A stretch of 64,000 nucleotides of DNA, taken from the NCBI GenBank assembly GCA_964618215.1, contig CAZTZE010000014.1:1-64000 (forward strand). Reading direction: 5' to 3'. This DNA is from CG2-30-58-95 sp964618215 (GTDB taxonomy: Bacteria > Chloroflexota > Anaerolineae > Anaerolineales > Villigracilaceae). Under the pieces are notes generated by a model. The model was not told the DNA's origin, made no database searches, and was given only the letters and a program-made list of their open reading frames with translations. Shown here piece by piece: positions 32,377 to 41,504 of this stretch. The translations under genes and the position numbers were made by a program. The number at the start of each line of letters is the position of its first letter. Positions within the stretch are counted from its first letter, which is position 1.

Positions 32377-32607
32377 ATGTCATCTACAGCAATTGCTACA
32401 GTGGCAAAAATGATGGAGTCTTTGCCAGAACCCGCGCAAGGGCAAGTGGTAGAGCATCTGCGCGAGTATCTTGAAGACTTGCAAGACGAATTGCAATGGG
32501 ATGCCCTCTTCAAGAAGACGCAACCGCAACTTGTCGCCGCCGCACGACGCGCAAAGCAGGAAATTGCTCGAGGTCTCGCAAAACCGATGGATTACGACCA
32601 ACTATGA
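32377..32607 (+). CDS. Probable antitoxin of second type II pair
   Basis: 76 residues (MSSTAIATVAKMMESLPEPA, VVEHLREYLEDLQDELQWDALF), a pattern common in small antitoxins of RelE/ParE-like toxins, ending LAKPMDYDQL. It overlaps the next gene by ATGA (32604-32607). Unlike in sequence to the first pair. Confidence 0.72.
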   Translation: MSSTAIATVAKMMESLPEPAQGQVVEHLREYLEDLQDELQWDALFKKTQPQLVAAARRAKQEIARGLAKPMDYDQL

Positions 32608-32867
32608 AATCCGCGACGTTGCCCTCTTTTTGGTCTGCTTACGCGCGTCTGGACGAAAACATCAAGCACAGTGCCAGAAAAGCCTACCGTTTGTGGGCAG
32701 AGAATCCTTTTCACCCGTCTCTGCACTTTGAATGTATCAATCGCGAAGAAAATATCTGGTCGGTAAGAGTAACGCGCGGCTATCGTGCTGTTGGTGTTTT
32801 TGAAGGTGATACGGTCACGTGGTTTTGGATTGGCAGGCATGACACCTATGAGCGTTTCTTCTCGTAG
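32604..32867 (+). CDS. ParE/RelE-like toxin of second pair
   Basis: 87 residues from the coupled ATG at 32604. The pattern SARKAYRLWAENPFHPSLHF, IWSVRVTRGYRAVGVFEGDT and FWIGRHDTYERFF is typical of the small HigB/ParE-like toxins in this superfamily (catalytic-site H-D-x-Y-E at the end). Presumed mRNA interferase or gyrase inhibitor. Downstream, 32912-32968 is an inverted repeat. Confidence 0.8.
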   Translation: MKSATLPSFWSAYARLDENIKHSARKAYRLWAENPFHPSLHFECINREENIWSVRVTRGYRAVGVFEGDTVTWFWIGRHDTYERFFS

Positions 32868-32911
32868 GGGAACAGACGACCACATGCGTGTCTGGGAACA
32901 TGCGCATACCA

Positions 32912-32968
32912 ACCATCCTTCGATCAACTCAGGGCAGTCGCCATTCTTTGCTTTCCGCGAAGGATGGT
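32912..32968. repeat. Palindrome ACCATCCTTCG...CGAAGGATGGT
   Basis: Perfect 11-bp inverted ends around a CTCAGGGCAG core of the TTCGACA-type family. It lies between the toxin and ybaK; an AT-rich stretch (TTTTTTTCGG) follows it. Confidence 0.75.
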
Positions 32969-33009
32969 GTTATTTTTTTCGGAAACGTGTACAATAAAGT
33001 CTACTGGAT

Positions 33010-33489
33010 ATGCCTGCCGTCAATAACCTCACCCGCCTGCTCGATTCACACAAAATCCCCTACACGGCCTTCGAGCTTCCCAACGAAAAGCTTGGCGCGA
33101 CGGAAACGGCGCGCTTGTTGGGCGTTCCAGTTGAGACCGTCTACAAGACCATCGTGGTGACGCGCCCGAAGCCCGGCAAACCAATCCTGGCTGTCATCCC
33201 TGGCCCGAACCGCGTAGACTTGAAACTTCTGGCGATTGTCTTGAACGAGAAAAAGATGAGCCTGCCCAGCGAGCGCGAGGCCGAGCAGTTGACCGGTCTG
33301 CAGGCTGGCGGCATCTCCCCGCTGGCGCTGCTCAACAAGGGTTTTCAGGTGGTGATTGACGCCTCGGCGCAGAATCAGGCCGAAGTCCACGTGAGCGGCG
33401 GGCAGCGCGGGTTGAATATCCGCTTGCCGGTCGCCGCGCTGGCCGGGTTGACCCGGGCGCGCTTCGCCGAGATCAGCCTCCCGGAATAA
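33010..33489 (+). CDS. ybaK: Cys-tRNA(Pro)/Cys-tRNA(Cys) deacylase YbaK
   Basis: 159-residue cytoplasmic editing enzyme that removes cysteine mischarged on tRNA-Pro. YbaK features: HKIPYTAFE at the start, the catalytic-type Lys in ETVYKTIVV near 45, VIPGPNRVDLKLLA, and GGISPLALLNKGFQVVID near 98-115. Length matches EbsC/YbaK. Stands alone, with no ribosome site of note. Confidence 0.93.
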   Translation: MPAVNNLTRLLDSHKIPYTAFELPNEKLGATETARLLGVPVETVYKTIVVTRPKPGKPILAVIPGPNRVDLKLLAIVLNEKKMSLPSEREAEQLTGLQAGGISPLALLNKGFQVVIDASAQNQAEVHVSGGQRGLNIRLPVAALAGLTRARFAEISLPE

Positions 33490-33498
33490 GATTTTCTT

Positions 33499-33527
33499 TT
33501 CTCAAAGCAGAAATTTTGTCCTATAAT
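33499..33527 (+). promoter_or_regulatory. Sigma-70-type promoter of the GlnQ-like gene
   Basis: TTCTCA (33499-33504), 17 bp, TATAAT (33522-33527), 28 bp ahead of the start codon in an AT-rich gap. Confidence 0.6.
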
Positions 33528-33554
33528 ATACAAAATACCAATCCGGGAGAGATC

Positions 33555-34313
33555 ATGTCTGAACAAACACCCAGTTCCGAGCCAATCATCGTCTGCCGCG
33601 ATGTGCAGAAATGGTACGGCCACTTTCAGGCCCTGAAGGGGATTAGCATGGATGTAGAGAAGGGGGAAGTGATCGTCATCTTCGGCCCATCCGGGTCGGG
33701 GAAGTCCACCTTCATCCGTGCGCTAAACCGCCTGGAGGAACATCAAAAAGGCAAGATCATCATTGACGGCATCGAGTTGTCCAATGACATGCGCAACATC
33801 GAGAAGATCCGCATGGAGACCGGCATGGTCTTCCAGCAGTTCAACCTGTTCCCGCACCTGACCGTGATGCAAAACATCACCCTGGCTCCCATCCAGGTGC
33901 GCAAGTGGTCGAAGGAGAAGGCCGAGGAAGTGGCGATGCAACTGCTTGAGCGGGTGGGCATCCCGGAGCAGGCGCAGAAGTACCCCGGTCATCTTTCGGG
34001 CGGTCAGCAGCAACGGGTGGCGATTGCCCGCGCCCTGGCCATGCAGCCCAAGATCATGCTCTTCGATGAGCCGACCTCGGCCCTCGACCCGGAGATGATC
34101 AAGGAAGTGCTCGACGTGATGATCGAACTGGCGCAATCGGGAATGACCATGCTGGTGGTGACGCACGAAATGGGCTTTGCGCGCGCCGTCGCGGACCGGA
34201 TGTACTTCTTTGATGAAGGCTTGATCGTCGAGAGCGGCTCGCCGGATGATATTTTCAAAGACCCAAAGGAAGACCGGACGAAACTGTTCCTTTCGCAGAT
34301 TTTGGAACATTGA
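33555..34313 (+). CDS. Polar amino acid ABC transporter ATPase (GlnQ-like), orphan
   Basis: 252 residues. Walker A GPSGSGKS (about 44-51), Q-loop VFQQFNLFPH, signature LSGGQQQRVAIARAL, Walker B IMLFDEPTSALDPEM and H-loop VVTHEMGFARAVADR are those of the GlnQ/HisP group that energises polar amino acid import. No permease or binding protein lies near, so it must serve distant partners. The start is ATG 33555 with GGGAGAG upstream. Confidence 0.9.
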   Translation: MSEQTPSSEPIIVCRDVQKWYGHFQALKGISMDVEKGEVIVIFGPSGSGKSTFIRALNRLEEHQKGKIIIDGIELSNDMRNIEKIRMETGMVFQQFNLFPHLTVMQNITLAPIQVRKWSKEKAEEVAMQLLERVGIPEQAQKYPGHLSGGQQQRVAIARALAMQPKIMLFDEPTSALDPEMIKEVLDVMIELAQSGMTMLVVTHEMGFARAVADRMYFFDEGLIVESGSPDDIFKDPKEDRTKLFLSQILEH

Positions 34314-34337
34314 GTCCACTGCAAAAAGGTCAAGATC

Positions 34338-34412
34338 AAACCACCGAGACACTGGGACACCGAGGCGATAACGAGGAGAGACTTCGTGTCTCTGTGTCTC
34401 CGTGGTGAATAT
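34338..34412. repeat. Palindromic repeat, ACCACCGAGACAC family
   Basis: AACCACCGAGACACTGGGAC on the left and GTGTCTCTGTGTCTCCGTGG on the right, a well-spread environmental repeat type. No gene in 34314-34507. Confidence 0.75.
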
Positions 34413-34440
34413 TCAAGGTTTTAGCAATGAAGTCAACATT

Positions 34441-34474
34441 AGAAGAGCCAGAGGATTGCACCTCTGGCTCTTCT
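34441..34474. terminator. Perfect 14-bp hairpin between convergent genes
   Basis: AGAAGAGCCAGAGG / CCTCTGGCTCTTCT with a 6-nt loop, placed between the ends of the GlnQ-like gene (plus) and rtcB (minus). There is no U-run, so termination may be weak, but the position fits a bidirectional 3' end. A CACTGATTACTGGTCACTGT tandem follows to 34512. Confidence 0.6.
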
Positions 34475-34507
34475 GCTCACTGATTACTGGTCACTGTTCA
34501 CTGCCCA

Positions 34508-35959
34508 CTATCCCTTGATCACCACCACTGGTTTTAGCCGCGCCACCTTGCGCGCGATCCCGGCCGCCGTGACCGTCTCGACCACTTCATCCACATCTTT
34601 GTAAGCCCGGGGTGACTCCTCGGCTAGGCCGGACATCGAACCAGCGCGCACCTTGATTCCATTCTGTTCCAATTCGCGGCGCAGGTCGTCGCCGCGGATT
34701 TCGTGTTTGGCTTTCGAGCGCGACATCACCCGCCCTGCGCCGTGGCAGGAGGAGCCGAACGAGCGCTGCATGGACATTTCCGTACCCGCTAAAACCCACG
34801 AAGAGGTGCCCATACTGCCTGGGACCAGCACCGGCTGGCCGGTGGATTGATATTCGGGTGGCAGGCCGGGAGATCCAGGGCCGAAGGCGCGTGTTGCGCC
34901 TTTGCGATGGACACAGACTTTCATGCGTTGACCATCTATCTCGTGCGTTTCAACCTTGCCCATATTGTGGGCCAGGTCGTAAACCTGGCGCAGTTCCCAG
35001 CCTTTCAGACTGCCAGCAAAGATCTCCTCGAAGGCGCGCCGGGCGGAGTGGGCCAGGATTTGCCGGTTGGCGAATGCGAAATTGGCTGCCGCGCGCATCG
35101 CGCCCAAGTAGGCCTGTCCCTCGGGTGAATCCATCGGCGCGCAGACCAGTTCGCGGTCGGGCAAGACGATCCCGTAATGCTTTACTGCCGCCTGTAGTTC
35201 CTGCACGTAATCGGTGCAAACCTGATGCCCCAGTCCACGCGAACCGCAGTGGATTTGCAGCGCCAGGCAGCCAGCGCGTAATCCCATCACCGTCGCGGCC
35301 TGTTCATCAAAGATTTCGTCCACTACATCTACTTCGATGAAATGGTTGCCCGCGCCGAGCGAACCGAGCTGGCTCTGGCCGCGCTTCTTGGCGCGCTCGC
35401 TGACTTTGGCCGGATCGGCTCCCTCGAGGCAGCCGCCCTCCTCAGTGCGCGCCAGATCCTGTTCGCTGGCGTAGCCGTTCTTGAGCGCCCAGCGTGAGCC
35501 TTCGCGCAGCACGCGTTCCAGTTCGGGGATGTTGACGCGCAGCACCCCTTCTTGCCCAACGCCGCTCGGACAGTATTTGTTCAGCAGCGTAGCCAGCGTG
35601 TCCAGGTAGTCCACTGCGCTTGCAAATTCAATCCCTGAAGCCAGCAGGCGCACGCCGCAGTTGATATCATAACCGATTGCGCCGGGCGAAACCACGCCCT
35701 GCGGAAACTCGGTGGCCGCCACGCCGCCAATCGGGAAGCCGTAGCCCTGGTGCATGTCGGGCATGACGACCACCCTACCGACCAACCCGGGCAGGGTTGC
35801 CGCATTGACCGCCTGCTCCAGCGATTTGTCGTCCATGACCTGCTCAAGCAGCCTTTGCGTGGCAAAAATACGCACCGGTACGCGCATATCTTGACGATAA
35901 GATTGCGGGATTTCCCATTCGTAGTCGGAGATTCTGGTTAAATCTTGCAGGCGGATCAT
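34508..35959 (-). CDS. rtcB: RNA-splicing ligase RtcB
   Basis: 483-residue GTP- and Mn-dependent ligase that joins 2',3'-cyclic phosphate or 3'-phosphate RNA ends to 5'-OH ends, in RNA repair or tRNA splicing. Family landmarks: VVVMPDMHQGYGFPIGGVAA near 78-97, GYDINCGVRLLASG with the metal-binding Cys, GSLGAGNHFIEV, and CHGAGRVMSRSKA with the guanylated His region near 425. The start is ATG 35959 with AGGAGG at good spacing; 28 further in-frame codons upstream are from repeat DNA. The archease gene lies just upstream in the same direction. Confidence 0.95.
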   Translation of the reverse strand: MIRLQDLTRISDYEWEIPQSYRQDMRVPVRIFATQRLLEQVMDDKSLEQAVNAATLPGLVGRVVVMPDMHQGYGFPIGGVAATEFPQGVVSPGAIGYDINCGVRLLASGIEFASAVDYLDTLATLLNKYCPSGVGQEGVLRVNIPELERVLREGSRWALKNGYASEQDLARTEEGGCLEGADPAKVSERAKKRGQSQLGSLGAGNHFIEVDVVDEIFDEQAATVMGLRAGCLALQIHCGSRGLGHQVCTDYVQELQAAVKHYGIVLPDRELVCAPMDSPEGQAYLGAMRAAANFAFANRQILAHSARRAFEEIFAGSLKGWELRQVYDLAHNMGKVETHEIDGQRMKVCVHRKGATRAFGPGSPGLPPEYQSTGQPVLVPGSMGTSSWVLAGTEMSMQRSFGSSCHGAGRVMSRSKAKHEIRGDDLRRELEQNGIKVRAGSMSGLAEESPRAYKDVDEVVETVTAAGIARKVARLKPVVVIKG

Positions 35960-35981
35960 GGCTGCCTCCTGGAGCGAAAAC

Positions 35982-36062
35982 CGTAATTCGTGATTCGCTA
36001 TCTGTAAATCGTGCTCGCGGGATGTTTGGCTTGAGCAATTCACGAATTACCAATTACGAATA
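35982..36062. repeat. Inverted repeat CGTAATTCGTGATTCG between archease and rtcB
   Basis: Left CCGTAATTCGTGATTCG, right ATTCACGAATTACCAATTACG: tandem 8-9-nt units facing their complement, the same architecture as the other simple-repeat arrays. Confidence 0.75.
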
Positions 36063-36067
36063 CCGTT

Positions 36068-36466
36068 TCATACATCAAACACAATCTCTACCTCATATCC
36101 TCGTCCGGTTTGCCGGATTTGCAGATTGTGGTACGTCACGGCTTTGATGGCTTTATCTATCGAAATAATCGGCGCGCCTTCCATCTCGACCTTCAACACT
36201 TGACTTTTGACCTTTGCTTCAAATCTATCGAATGCCAGGCGTTCCTGTTCGGCAGCGTAGACCAGTTCCGAGAGAAAAGTGACGAGCAGACTCTCTGGAT
36301 CCGGCGCGGCAATCTCGAAGGTCCGCCGCGCACGCGGACCTTCGGCCAGCCGCACACCCGCCAGGGCGTTCATGCCGATCGCAGACTCGGTGAACAGCCC
36401 GGCCATGTCCGCGGCCCAGACGCGCAGGCACCAGTCGGCGGTGTGGGGGAGTTCTTCGTATGGCAT
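36068..36466 (-). CDS. Archease, RtcB cofactor
   Basis: 132 residues. Archease helps RtcB turn over by promoting its guanylylation with calcium or other metals bound by conserved acids. Family pattern: PYEELPHTADWCLRVWAADM at the start, FLSELVYAAEQERLAF in the middle, and KAVTYHNLQIRQTGRGYEVE then IVFDV at the end with the metal-site Asp. It precedes rtcB in one transcription unit. A truncated second archease is at 44861-45064. Confidence 0.93.
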   Translation of the reverse strand: MPYEELPHTADWCLRVWAADMAGLFTESAIGMNALAGVRLAEGPRARRTFEIAAPDPESLLVTFLSELVYAAEQERLAFDRFEAKVKSQVLKVEMEGAPIISIDKAIKAVTYHNLQIRQTGRGYEVEIVFDV

Positions 36467-36488
36467 GACTCAATTGTAACCATTTTTC

Positions 36489-36517
36489 TTGCATTTTGTA
36501 CTGCGTCATTGTATACT
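36489..36517 (+). promoter_or_regulatory. Sigma-70 promoter of the PDZ protein gene
   Basis: TTGCAT (36489-36494), 17 bp, TATACT (36512-36517), 75 bp before the start codon and divergent from archease. Confidence 0.7.
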
Positions 36518-36592
36518 TTATGAGTTGATAAGAGATTCAAAGCAGGCTTAGGCTTTATTCCGATTGTTCTTGGTCGTCGTGTGGAGAAAACA

Positions 36593-39031
36593 ATGAAACC
36601 ATCCCGTTTTGTTAATCTACTGGTTGTATTTTTGTTCGTTGCCGTATCCTTTGGGATTTCTGGTGCTGTCTCAGCCGCCCGTCCTTCACAGCAAATAACG
36701 GGGTATATCACTGGCAATGGACCATACACTGAAGGCTACGGTGAGTGTGGTAAATTCAGTATTACGTTCAACCCAGCTGGCGGGCCGGTGACCGGGTCCT
36801 TACAAATGACCTGTCCTATCCTCAATTTAGATACAGGTGCAAAAGTTGGTGAGCAGACAATGCAGGTAACATTGACCGGGACTTTCGAGGGCGGAGATGG
36901 GGGTGTTGTGCGTGGTGTTGTGGCAACTGGACAGGTGTCGTGGACATTTTCTATTACATGTGATAATTGCATCAACGGAACCAAAAGCATGGTGGGCGTT
37001 GTCTGGGGAGGGAACCTGTATGCCAATGGTACCGGCAATGGATGGTTTAATTCACACGATTTCTTGTGGAATGTCACCTACTCCGCGCAGGACTTCCAGG
37101 CTGGGCTGGCGGCGCCAATACCCACCCTGGCCTCCGCAGACGATCTTAAACCGCACCCGGCCGTTGATGAAAACTTGTTGGACGTGATCAACGGGCCTTC
37201 CTCGGAGGTCGTCAAGGCCTGGCCGGATTTGGATGCCTCCATTACGGAGATCCTCGATCAGGACGATGCCATCATTGCACGCGATGATCAGGGCAACTAC
37301 TACGTCATTGATAACCAGGGTATGAAAAGGCCGCTGTCTGCGGACATGCAATCCAATCTTCAGATGAACAACGAGTTTGGACTCCTGCAGAACGCCAATC
37401 TGCTGTGGGCCAGTCCGGCGGTTCAGGCGTTTGTGGCTGCCAACGGCGAAGGTGCGCTGGATGCGGTCACGGGTAGCGGCGAATACCAGTATTACACCAT
37501 TCCCATATGGCTTCAGCAGCGGCATTATATGAAGGTCAGCACTCGCTGCGGCGACGGCTCTTGTTCGGCTTATACTACTATTTCGGTGCTGAATTCATCC
37601 ATGTGGTTCCCACAGCAGGCTTTCGCCTCCTCAGAGCACAGCAGCATTCGCGGCACGATCAATGGCGGCGGCGACTTTATCTACGACCCATTCCCTGCGA
37701 GCGGAGTGGAGCTTGCCTCACTGTCTTACGTGCCCCGAAGCGGATTGCAGAATACCGGAAATCGACCCTACCTGGGTGTGCAGGTATTGGATACCACCGA
37801 CCGGGCCTATATTCAGATGGTCCAGCGAGGCTCGCCTGCCGATGAGGCTGGGTTGGCCGTTGACGACCAGATCGTCAGCGTATCGGGCGTGTACCTCGAT
37901 GATTCTCAAAATACGCTGGCGGCGTTGATCGGCCAGCATTTGGGCGGGGATCAGGTGGAATTAGGGGTGATACGTCTCGGGGAAACCGGCGTTACTCCGA
38001 TCACCGTCACATTGGCAACCATGCTCTCGCCGGTCATCGTCACGCCCTCGGCTGAAATCACCGTGACCGACAATACCGAATTTGCGATCGACATCGGATT
38101 CAACGGCGCGACCGCTCTGCTCGTGCTGGCCGATACGGCCCACGTGCGCGAACCCGTCACCGGGTCCGAGGTGGATGTGCCGGCCGGAATGGCCGTCATC
38201 GTCCTGACGGGCTATGCGATTGGAGATCCAATTCCGTTCGGCGCTGGCGACATCAATGCTTGGTGGCAGTCCCCGGAACCAGCGGCGACCGTCCAGCCCC
38301 AGCCGGCTGCCGGACCTGACACTCCTTCACCCACCACCCTGTTTCTGATAGGGTTGGGCACTGTATGTCTTTGCCTGAGCTTGAGCGTTGTTGTGATCGT
38401 GATTGTCATTGTCACCTGGAAAAAGCGGAGGCCGGTTAATCCACCAGATGAGAGGGTGGAAAGTCACGCTGTTGCAATGAGGAATAAATCAGGTTTTTGG
38501 GGGACTTTCGCAATTTTATGCGCAGTCCTTGCTTGTTGTATTCTTGCCGGCGGCGGTGGTTTGTATCTTTATAACACTAACCAATCTCTTGTAAGCGGTA
38601 CCGCCACAGCATACGCTCTTTATGGACCAGCCACGGCGACTGCAGCATCTCAGATGCTTACTCAGGCGCCAGGTAATCCGGCCATGCTGGCGCCTGATTG
38701 TGCGAAGATCGTGGCCTCCATTAAGGGACTGGAGCCCGGTGACCTAACGGCATATACGTCATCGCTGGCCGGGAAATGGGTTATCAACTGGCGGACGAGG
38801 ATTGTGTTTATCCAGTCTTTTCCATCCGCCCCGGTTACAGGAGCTTATATTGTAATAAACGCCATGACCGACGATGGCTGTGGTATGGGCATTGAATCTC
38901 CCGAAGCAACTAAAGGGGACTTTCAGGTGAATCAATACATCCATGTCTCTGGCCAAATCAGGAAAATAAATATGGTTAGCGGAATTCCAACTCTTGAAAT
39001 CAGTCTAACTACCAGCCGCGTCAACCCGTAA
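36593..39031 (+). CDS. Secreted/membrane-anchored PDZ-domain protein, function unknown
   Basis: About 812 residues from ATG 36593 (GGAG seven bases upstream). A signal peptide (about 5-27, ending VSAARP) is followed by a beta-rich region, then a PDZ domain near 385-480 (LGVQVLDTTDRAYIQMVQRG, SPADEAGLAVDDQIVSVSGV), a FecR-like or jelly-roll strand region (about 490-560), a Pro-rich linker, a membrane helix at about 580-605 followed by KKRRP, and a second helix near 635-660 with a further domain after it (about 690-812, KGDFQVNQYIHVSGQIRKIN, an OB-like strand). PDZ domains bind C-termini of other proteins. I do not recognise the family. It heads an 8-kb cluster of exported proteins. Confidence 0.75.
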   Translation: MKPSRFVNLLVVFLFVAVSFGISGAVSAARPSQQITGYITGNGPYTEGYGECGKFSITFNPAGGPVTGSLQMTCPILNLDTGAKVGEQTMQVTLTGTFEGGDGGVVRGVVATGQVSWTFSITCDNCINGTKSMVGVVWGGNLYANGTGNGWFNSHDFLWNVTYSAQDFQAGLAAPIPTLASADDLKPHPAVDENLLDVINGPSSEVVKAWPDLDASITEILDQDDAIIARDDQGNYYVIDNQGMKRPLSADMQSNLQMNNEFGLLQNANLLWASPAVQAFVAANGEGALDAVTGSGEYQYYTIPIWLQQRHYMKVSTRCGDGSCSAYTTISVLNSSMWFPQQAFASSEHSSIRGTINGGGDFIYDPFPASGVELASLSYVPRSGLQNTGNRPYLGVQVLDTTDRAYIQMVQRGSPADEAGLAVDDQIVSVSGVYLDDSQNTLAALIGQHLGGDQVELGVIRLGETGVTPITVTLATMLSPVIVTPSAEITVTDNTEFAIDIGFNGATALLVLADTAHVREPVTGSEVDVPAGMAVIVLTGYAIGDPIPFGAGDINAWWQSPEPAATVQPQPAAGPDTPSPTTLFLIGLGTVCLCLSLSVVVIVIVIVTWKKRRPVNPPDERVESHAVAMRNKSGFWGTFAILCAVLACCILAGGGGLYLYNTNQSLVSGTATAYALYGPATATAASQMLTQAPGNPAMLAPDCAKIVASIKGLEPGDLTAYTSSLAGKWVINWRTRIVFIQSFPSAPVTGAYIVINAMTDDGCGMGIESPEATKGDFQVNQYIHVSGQIRKINMVSGIPTLEISLTTSRVNP

Positions 39032-39185
39032 ACAGGTTACTTTTGTTGGAAGAGATTTGAATTCAGTGTTTGTTGACTTGCCCTTTATATTGTTGTACAC
39101 TGTTATAACAACAAGGAGCAAAGACTATGCTTATCCCGGGTGGGCGTGGCGGTCGAGGCAAAGTTTTGGAGCGGGGGATGTCAGA

Positions 39186-39575
39186 ATGAATTGTCCAAAT
39201 TGCAGTAAACCCAATCCGTCGCAGGCGCAGACCTGTGGCAATTGTGGGCTTTCTCTGCGTGCCCCCGTTTCCCCTTCCATTTTACCCTCCGCTCCCCCAG
39301 AGGTGCTTTCTGCCGCACATTCGCCAAGAACGCCTGTCCCAACTTCGCAAAAACCCGGTTGCCTGGGCTCACTCTTGAAGCGCGTTCTGGCTATGCTGGC
39401 GGCGACCATCGTTGGCTGGTTGTGCGGACTCGTCAACGCCATGTTTCTGCCGGCTTTTGTTCAGACCCAGGATACTGCCTGGCTGGTTACGCTTACTTTG
39501 TCAGGCGCACAGATGTGCCTGAGTTTTGTGATTGCGCTTGCGCTCGGCTTGTCTTTTAGACGGAAGACTGCCTGA
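39186..39575 (+). CDS. Zinc-ribbon membrane protein of unknown function
   Basis: 129 residues from ATG 39186 (GGGGGA upstream). The N-terminal zinc ribbon is CPNC...CGNCG (residues 3-22). A Pro/Ser linker follows, then two membrane helices (about 65-90 and 98-122). Zinc-ribbon/2-TM proteins of this type are common and uncharacterised in Chloroflexi. Frames upstream of 39186 are not family-like. Confidence 0.65.
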   Translation: MNCPNCSKPNPSQAQTCGNCGLSLRAPVSPSILPSAPPEVLSAAHSPRTPVPTSQKPGCLGSLLKRVLAMLAATIVGWLCGLVNAMFLPAFVQTQDTAWLVTLTLSGAQMCLSFVIALALGLSFRRKTA

Positions 39576-39605
39576 CGAAATAAGAAGTTGTAAAAAGAGG
39601 CTTCC

Positions 39606-41474
39606 ATGTTAGTAAAATTTTTCCCAGGAAAGTTAGCCTGCTTTGCAGCCCTGATGCTACTCGTATTTCTATTGGCAATGCCTTCGTTCGGAAAAGTCAA
39701 TGTTGTAGCGCAGGCGGGCGATACCAGCGATGAGGAATTGGCTAGAACACTCGTCTTGGAAACCGCCAGGGGAATGGGGTTGTTTGATCCAGAGAATCCC
39801 GAGATAAATACCTTGATTGGCGAGTACGGTTGTAGCACTGGAAATGCAATATATGATGTGGGTGGTGGTGGGATATTCACCCGCGCTTTTGCAATTGTTT
39901 TTCCAACGGCTGCGGATGCTGAAGCATATGCCACTCGGTTGTTAGCAGGAGAGGTTACTTGTGGGCATGGTGATGAACAGAAGTCACCATGGTGGAGAAC
40001 GAATTCGGTGCCAATCACATTCCATGGTATACAGGCAGTACAGTCCAATGATATTGATGATGGAGTAGAAGGTTATCGGAGAGATTTCCTGGGTTGGCCG
40101 ATGAAGAATTTTTTTATTGGGTGCTGGGAAATGGGGATTAATGGTAATCGGCAGACGGGCTGTGCCGAGTATATGTATAATGTTGCTTTGCAACATGGTC
40201 TTGGGGAGAATGTTTTACCTGACCCCAACCCTATCGAGCCTGATCCGTATATTGACCCTAACCCGAATCCAGACCCAGCGCCCAGCCCGATTGACCCGCA
40301 AGTGATAAGTATATTGCAGTCCATCCTGAGTACGCCGGCTCTGCCTATCACCGGCGCAATAGCAGGCGGACTGGTGGCCTGGGTCATTTCAATGTTGGGC
40401 GGCAGCCGAACAGTTTTGCCCACACCTCCCCGTCCACCGACGGGAGGTGTTCGTCCCGGACAGGTGGGACCAGATGGCAAGATCTGGTCACCGGGCCAGG
40501 GCTGGGTATCAAAGTCCACTTACGATTATCAGCAGAAATGGCTGCAAAAAGGATGGCGGCTCAACCCGCAGACTAATAAGTTGGAGGTCCAACCTGGAGC
40601 GGTTAATGATTCTGGTCAGGTCTGGTACAAACTGCCCCACGAGATGGATGAAGGCGACAGTCATTATTGGGTGGATAAGGCTAAGGTCCAGGAATGTGAG
40701 CGCAATCTGGCTGATGGAATGGTCTGGGACCGTAACCTGGGCTGGCAGGCGACCGAAGATTTGAATCGTTTTGAAAGCGAACGGGAGGGGATCCGCCAGC
40801 GGGGGCGGGAATTTTCTGCAGAGAAGAACGCCCAGATCCAGCGCGAACTTAAAGAGGCGCAAGCCCAGCGTGATCGAGCCTTTCAAGAGAAGATGCGGAA
40901 GATAGATGCCCAGCGCGCTGGCGAAATCAAAGCGAATATGGAGATGTACCAAAAGCGAGCCCAACAGTATATGGATTGGGACAAACAGTTGGAGAACGCT
41001 GCTTATATCGCTCAAACGGTTGAAACAGTTGCCGATGTTGGTGTTGCTGTCTGCGCCCGCCTGACCGGCCCGGCAGGCAAGGCTATCGCTGCGGCTTATG
41101 AGACAGCAAAGGAAGCCGCCACAACAGCAGATGATGTTATCGCTTCGGACGATGTGGTTGGCAAGGCGGAGGAATTGGGAGACGATAAAATCAAGGACGA
41201 ATACAAAGAAAAAATCAAAGAGAAAATAGAAGAGAAGGTCACGCCGTACATTCCGAAATTTGTGAATCGCATTGCGAATCAGATCAAGCGCCCGATCAAA
41301 AAATTCATTCTTAGAAAAACAGGAAAAACCGGCCTAATCATATATCAGGAAGCTGAGAAAAAATTCCTGGATTACGCAAAAGAGAAGGGCGAGGAATTTG
41401 TGGAAGGACAAATTGAAACTGCTGTCGAAGAAATTAAAAACAATATAGATCCAAATCTACTCACAGGCATTTGA
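39606..41474 (+). CDS. Large secreted/membrane protein with coiled coil, function unknown
   Basis: 622 residues. Signal peptide about 1-35 (FAALMLLVFLLAMPSFG). A soluble domain to about 205 contains four to six Cys (GEYGCSTGN, GEVTCGHG, FIGCWEMG, QTGCAEYM), suggesting disulfides outside the cell. A D/P-rich linker (DPNPIEPDPYIDPNPNPDPA) leads to a hydrophobic segment (about 243-262), then a W-rich part with GPDGKIWSPGQGWVSKSTYD and NLADGMVWDRNLGWQ repeats, a charged coiled coil (about 390-460, RELKEAQAQRDRAFQEKMRK), and a helical C-terminus. The W-x-P-G-x-G-W style is shared loosely with the WYRFDGQGWV segment of the gene at 43025. No known family; surface scaffold or signalling is speculation. 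Confidence 0.7.
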   Translation: MLVKFFPGKLACFAALMLLVFLLAMPSFGKVNVVAQAGDTSDEELARTLVLETARGMGLFDPENPEINTLIGEYGCSTGNAIYDVGGGGIFTRAFAIVFPTAADAEAYATRLLAGEVTCGHGDEQKSPWWRTNSVPITFHGIQAVQSNDIDDGVEGYRRDFLGWPMKNFFIGCWEMGINGNRQTGCAEYMYNVALQHGLGENVLPDPNPIEPDPYIDPNPNPDPAPSPIDPQVISILQSILSTPALPITGAIAGGLVAWVISMLGGSRTVLPTPPRPPTGGVRPGQVGPDGKIWSPGQGWVSKSTYDYQQKWLQKGWRLNPQTNKLEVQPGAVNDSGQVWYKLPHEMDEGDSHYWVDKAKVQECERNLADGMVWDRNLGWQATEDLNRFESEREGIRQRGREFSAEKNAQIQRELKEAQAQRDRAFQEKMRKIDAQRAGEIKANMEMYQKRAQQYMDWDKQLENAAYIAQTVETVADVGVAVCARLTGPAGKAIAAAYETAKEAATTADDVIASDDVVGKAEELGDDKIKDEYKEKIKEKIEEKVTPYIPKFVNRIANQIKRPIKKFILRKTGKTGLIIYQEAEKKFLDYAKEKGEEFVEGQIETAVEEIKNNIDPNLLTGI

Positions 41475-41504
41475 CATTAACACAGGCAACTCAGGAACAG
41501 GTCT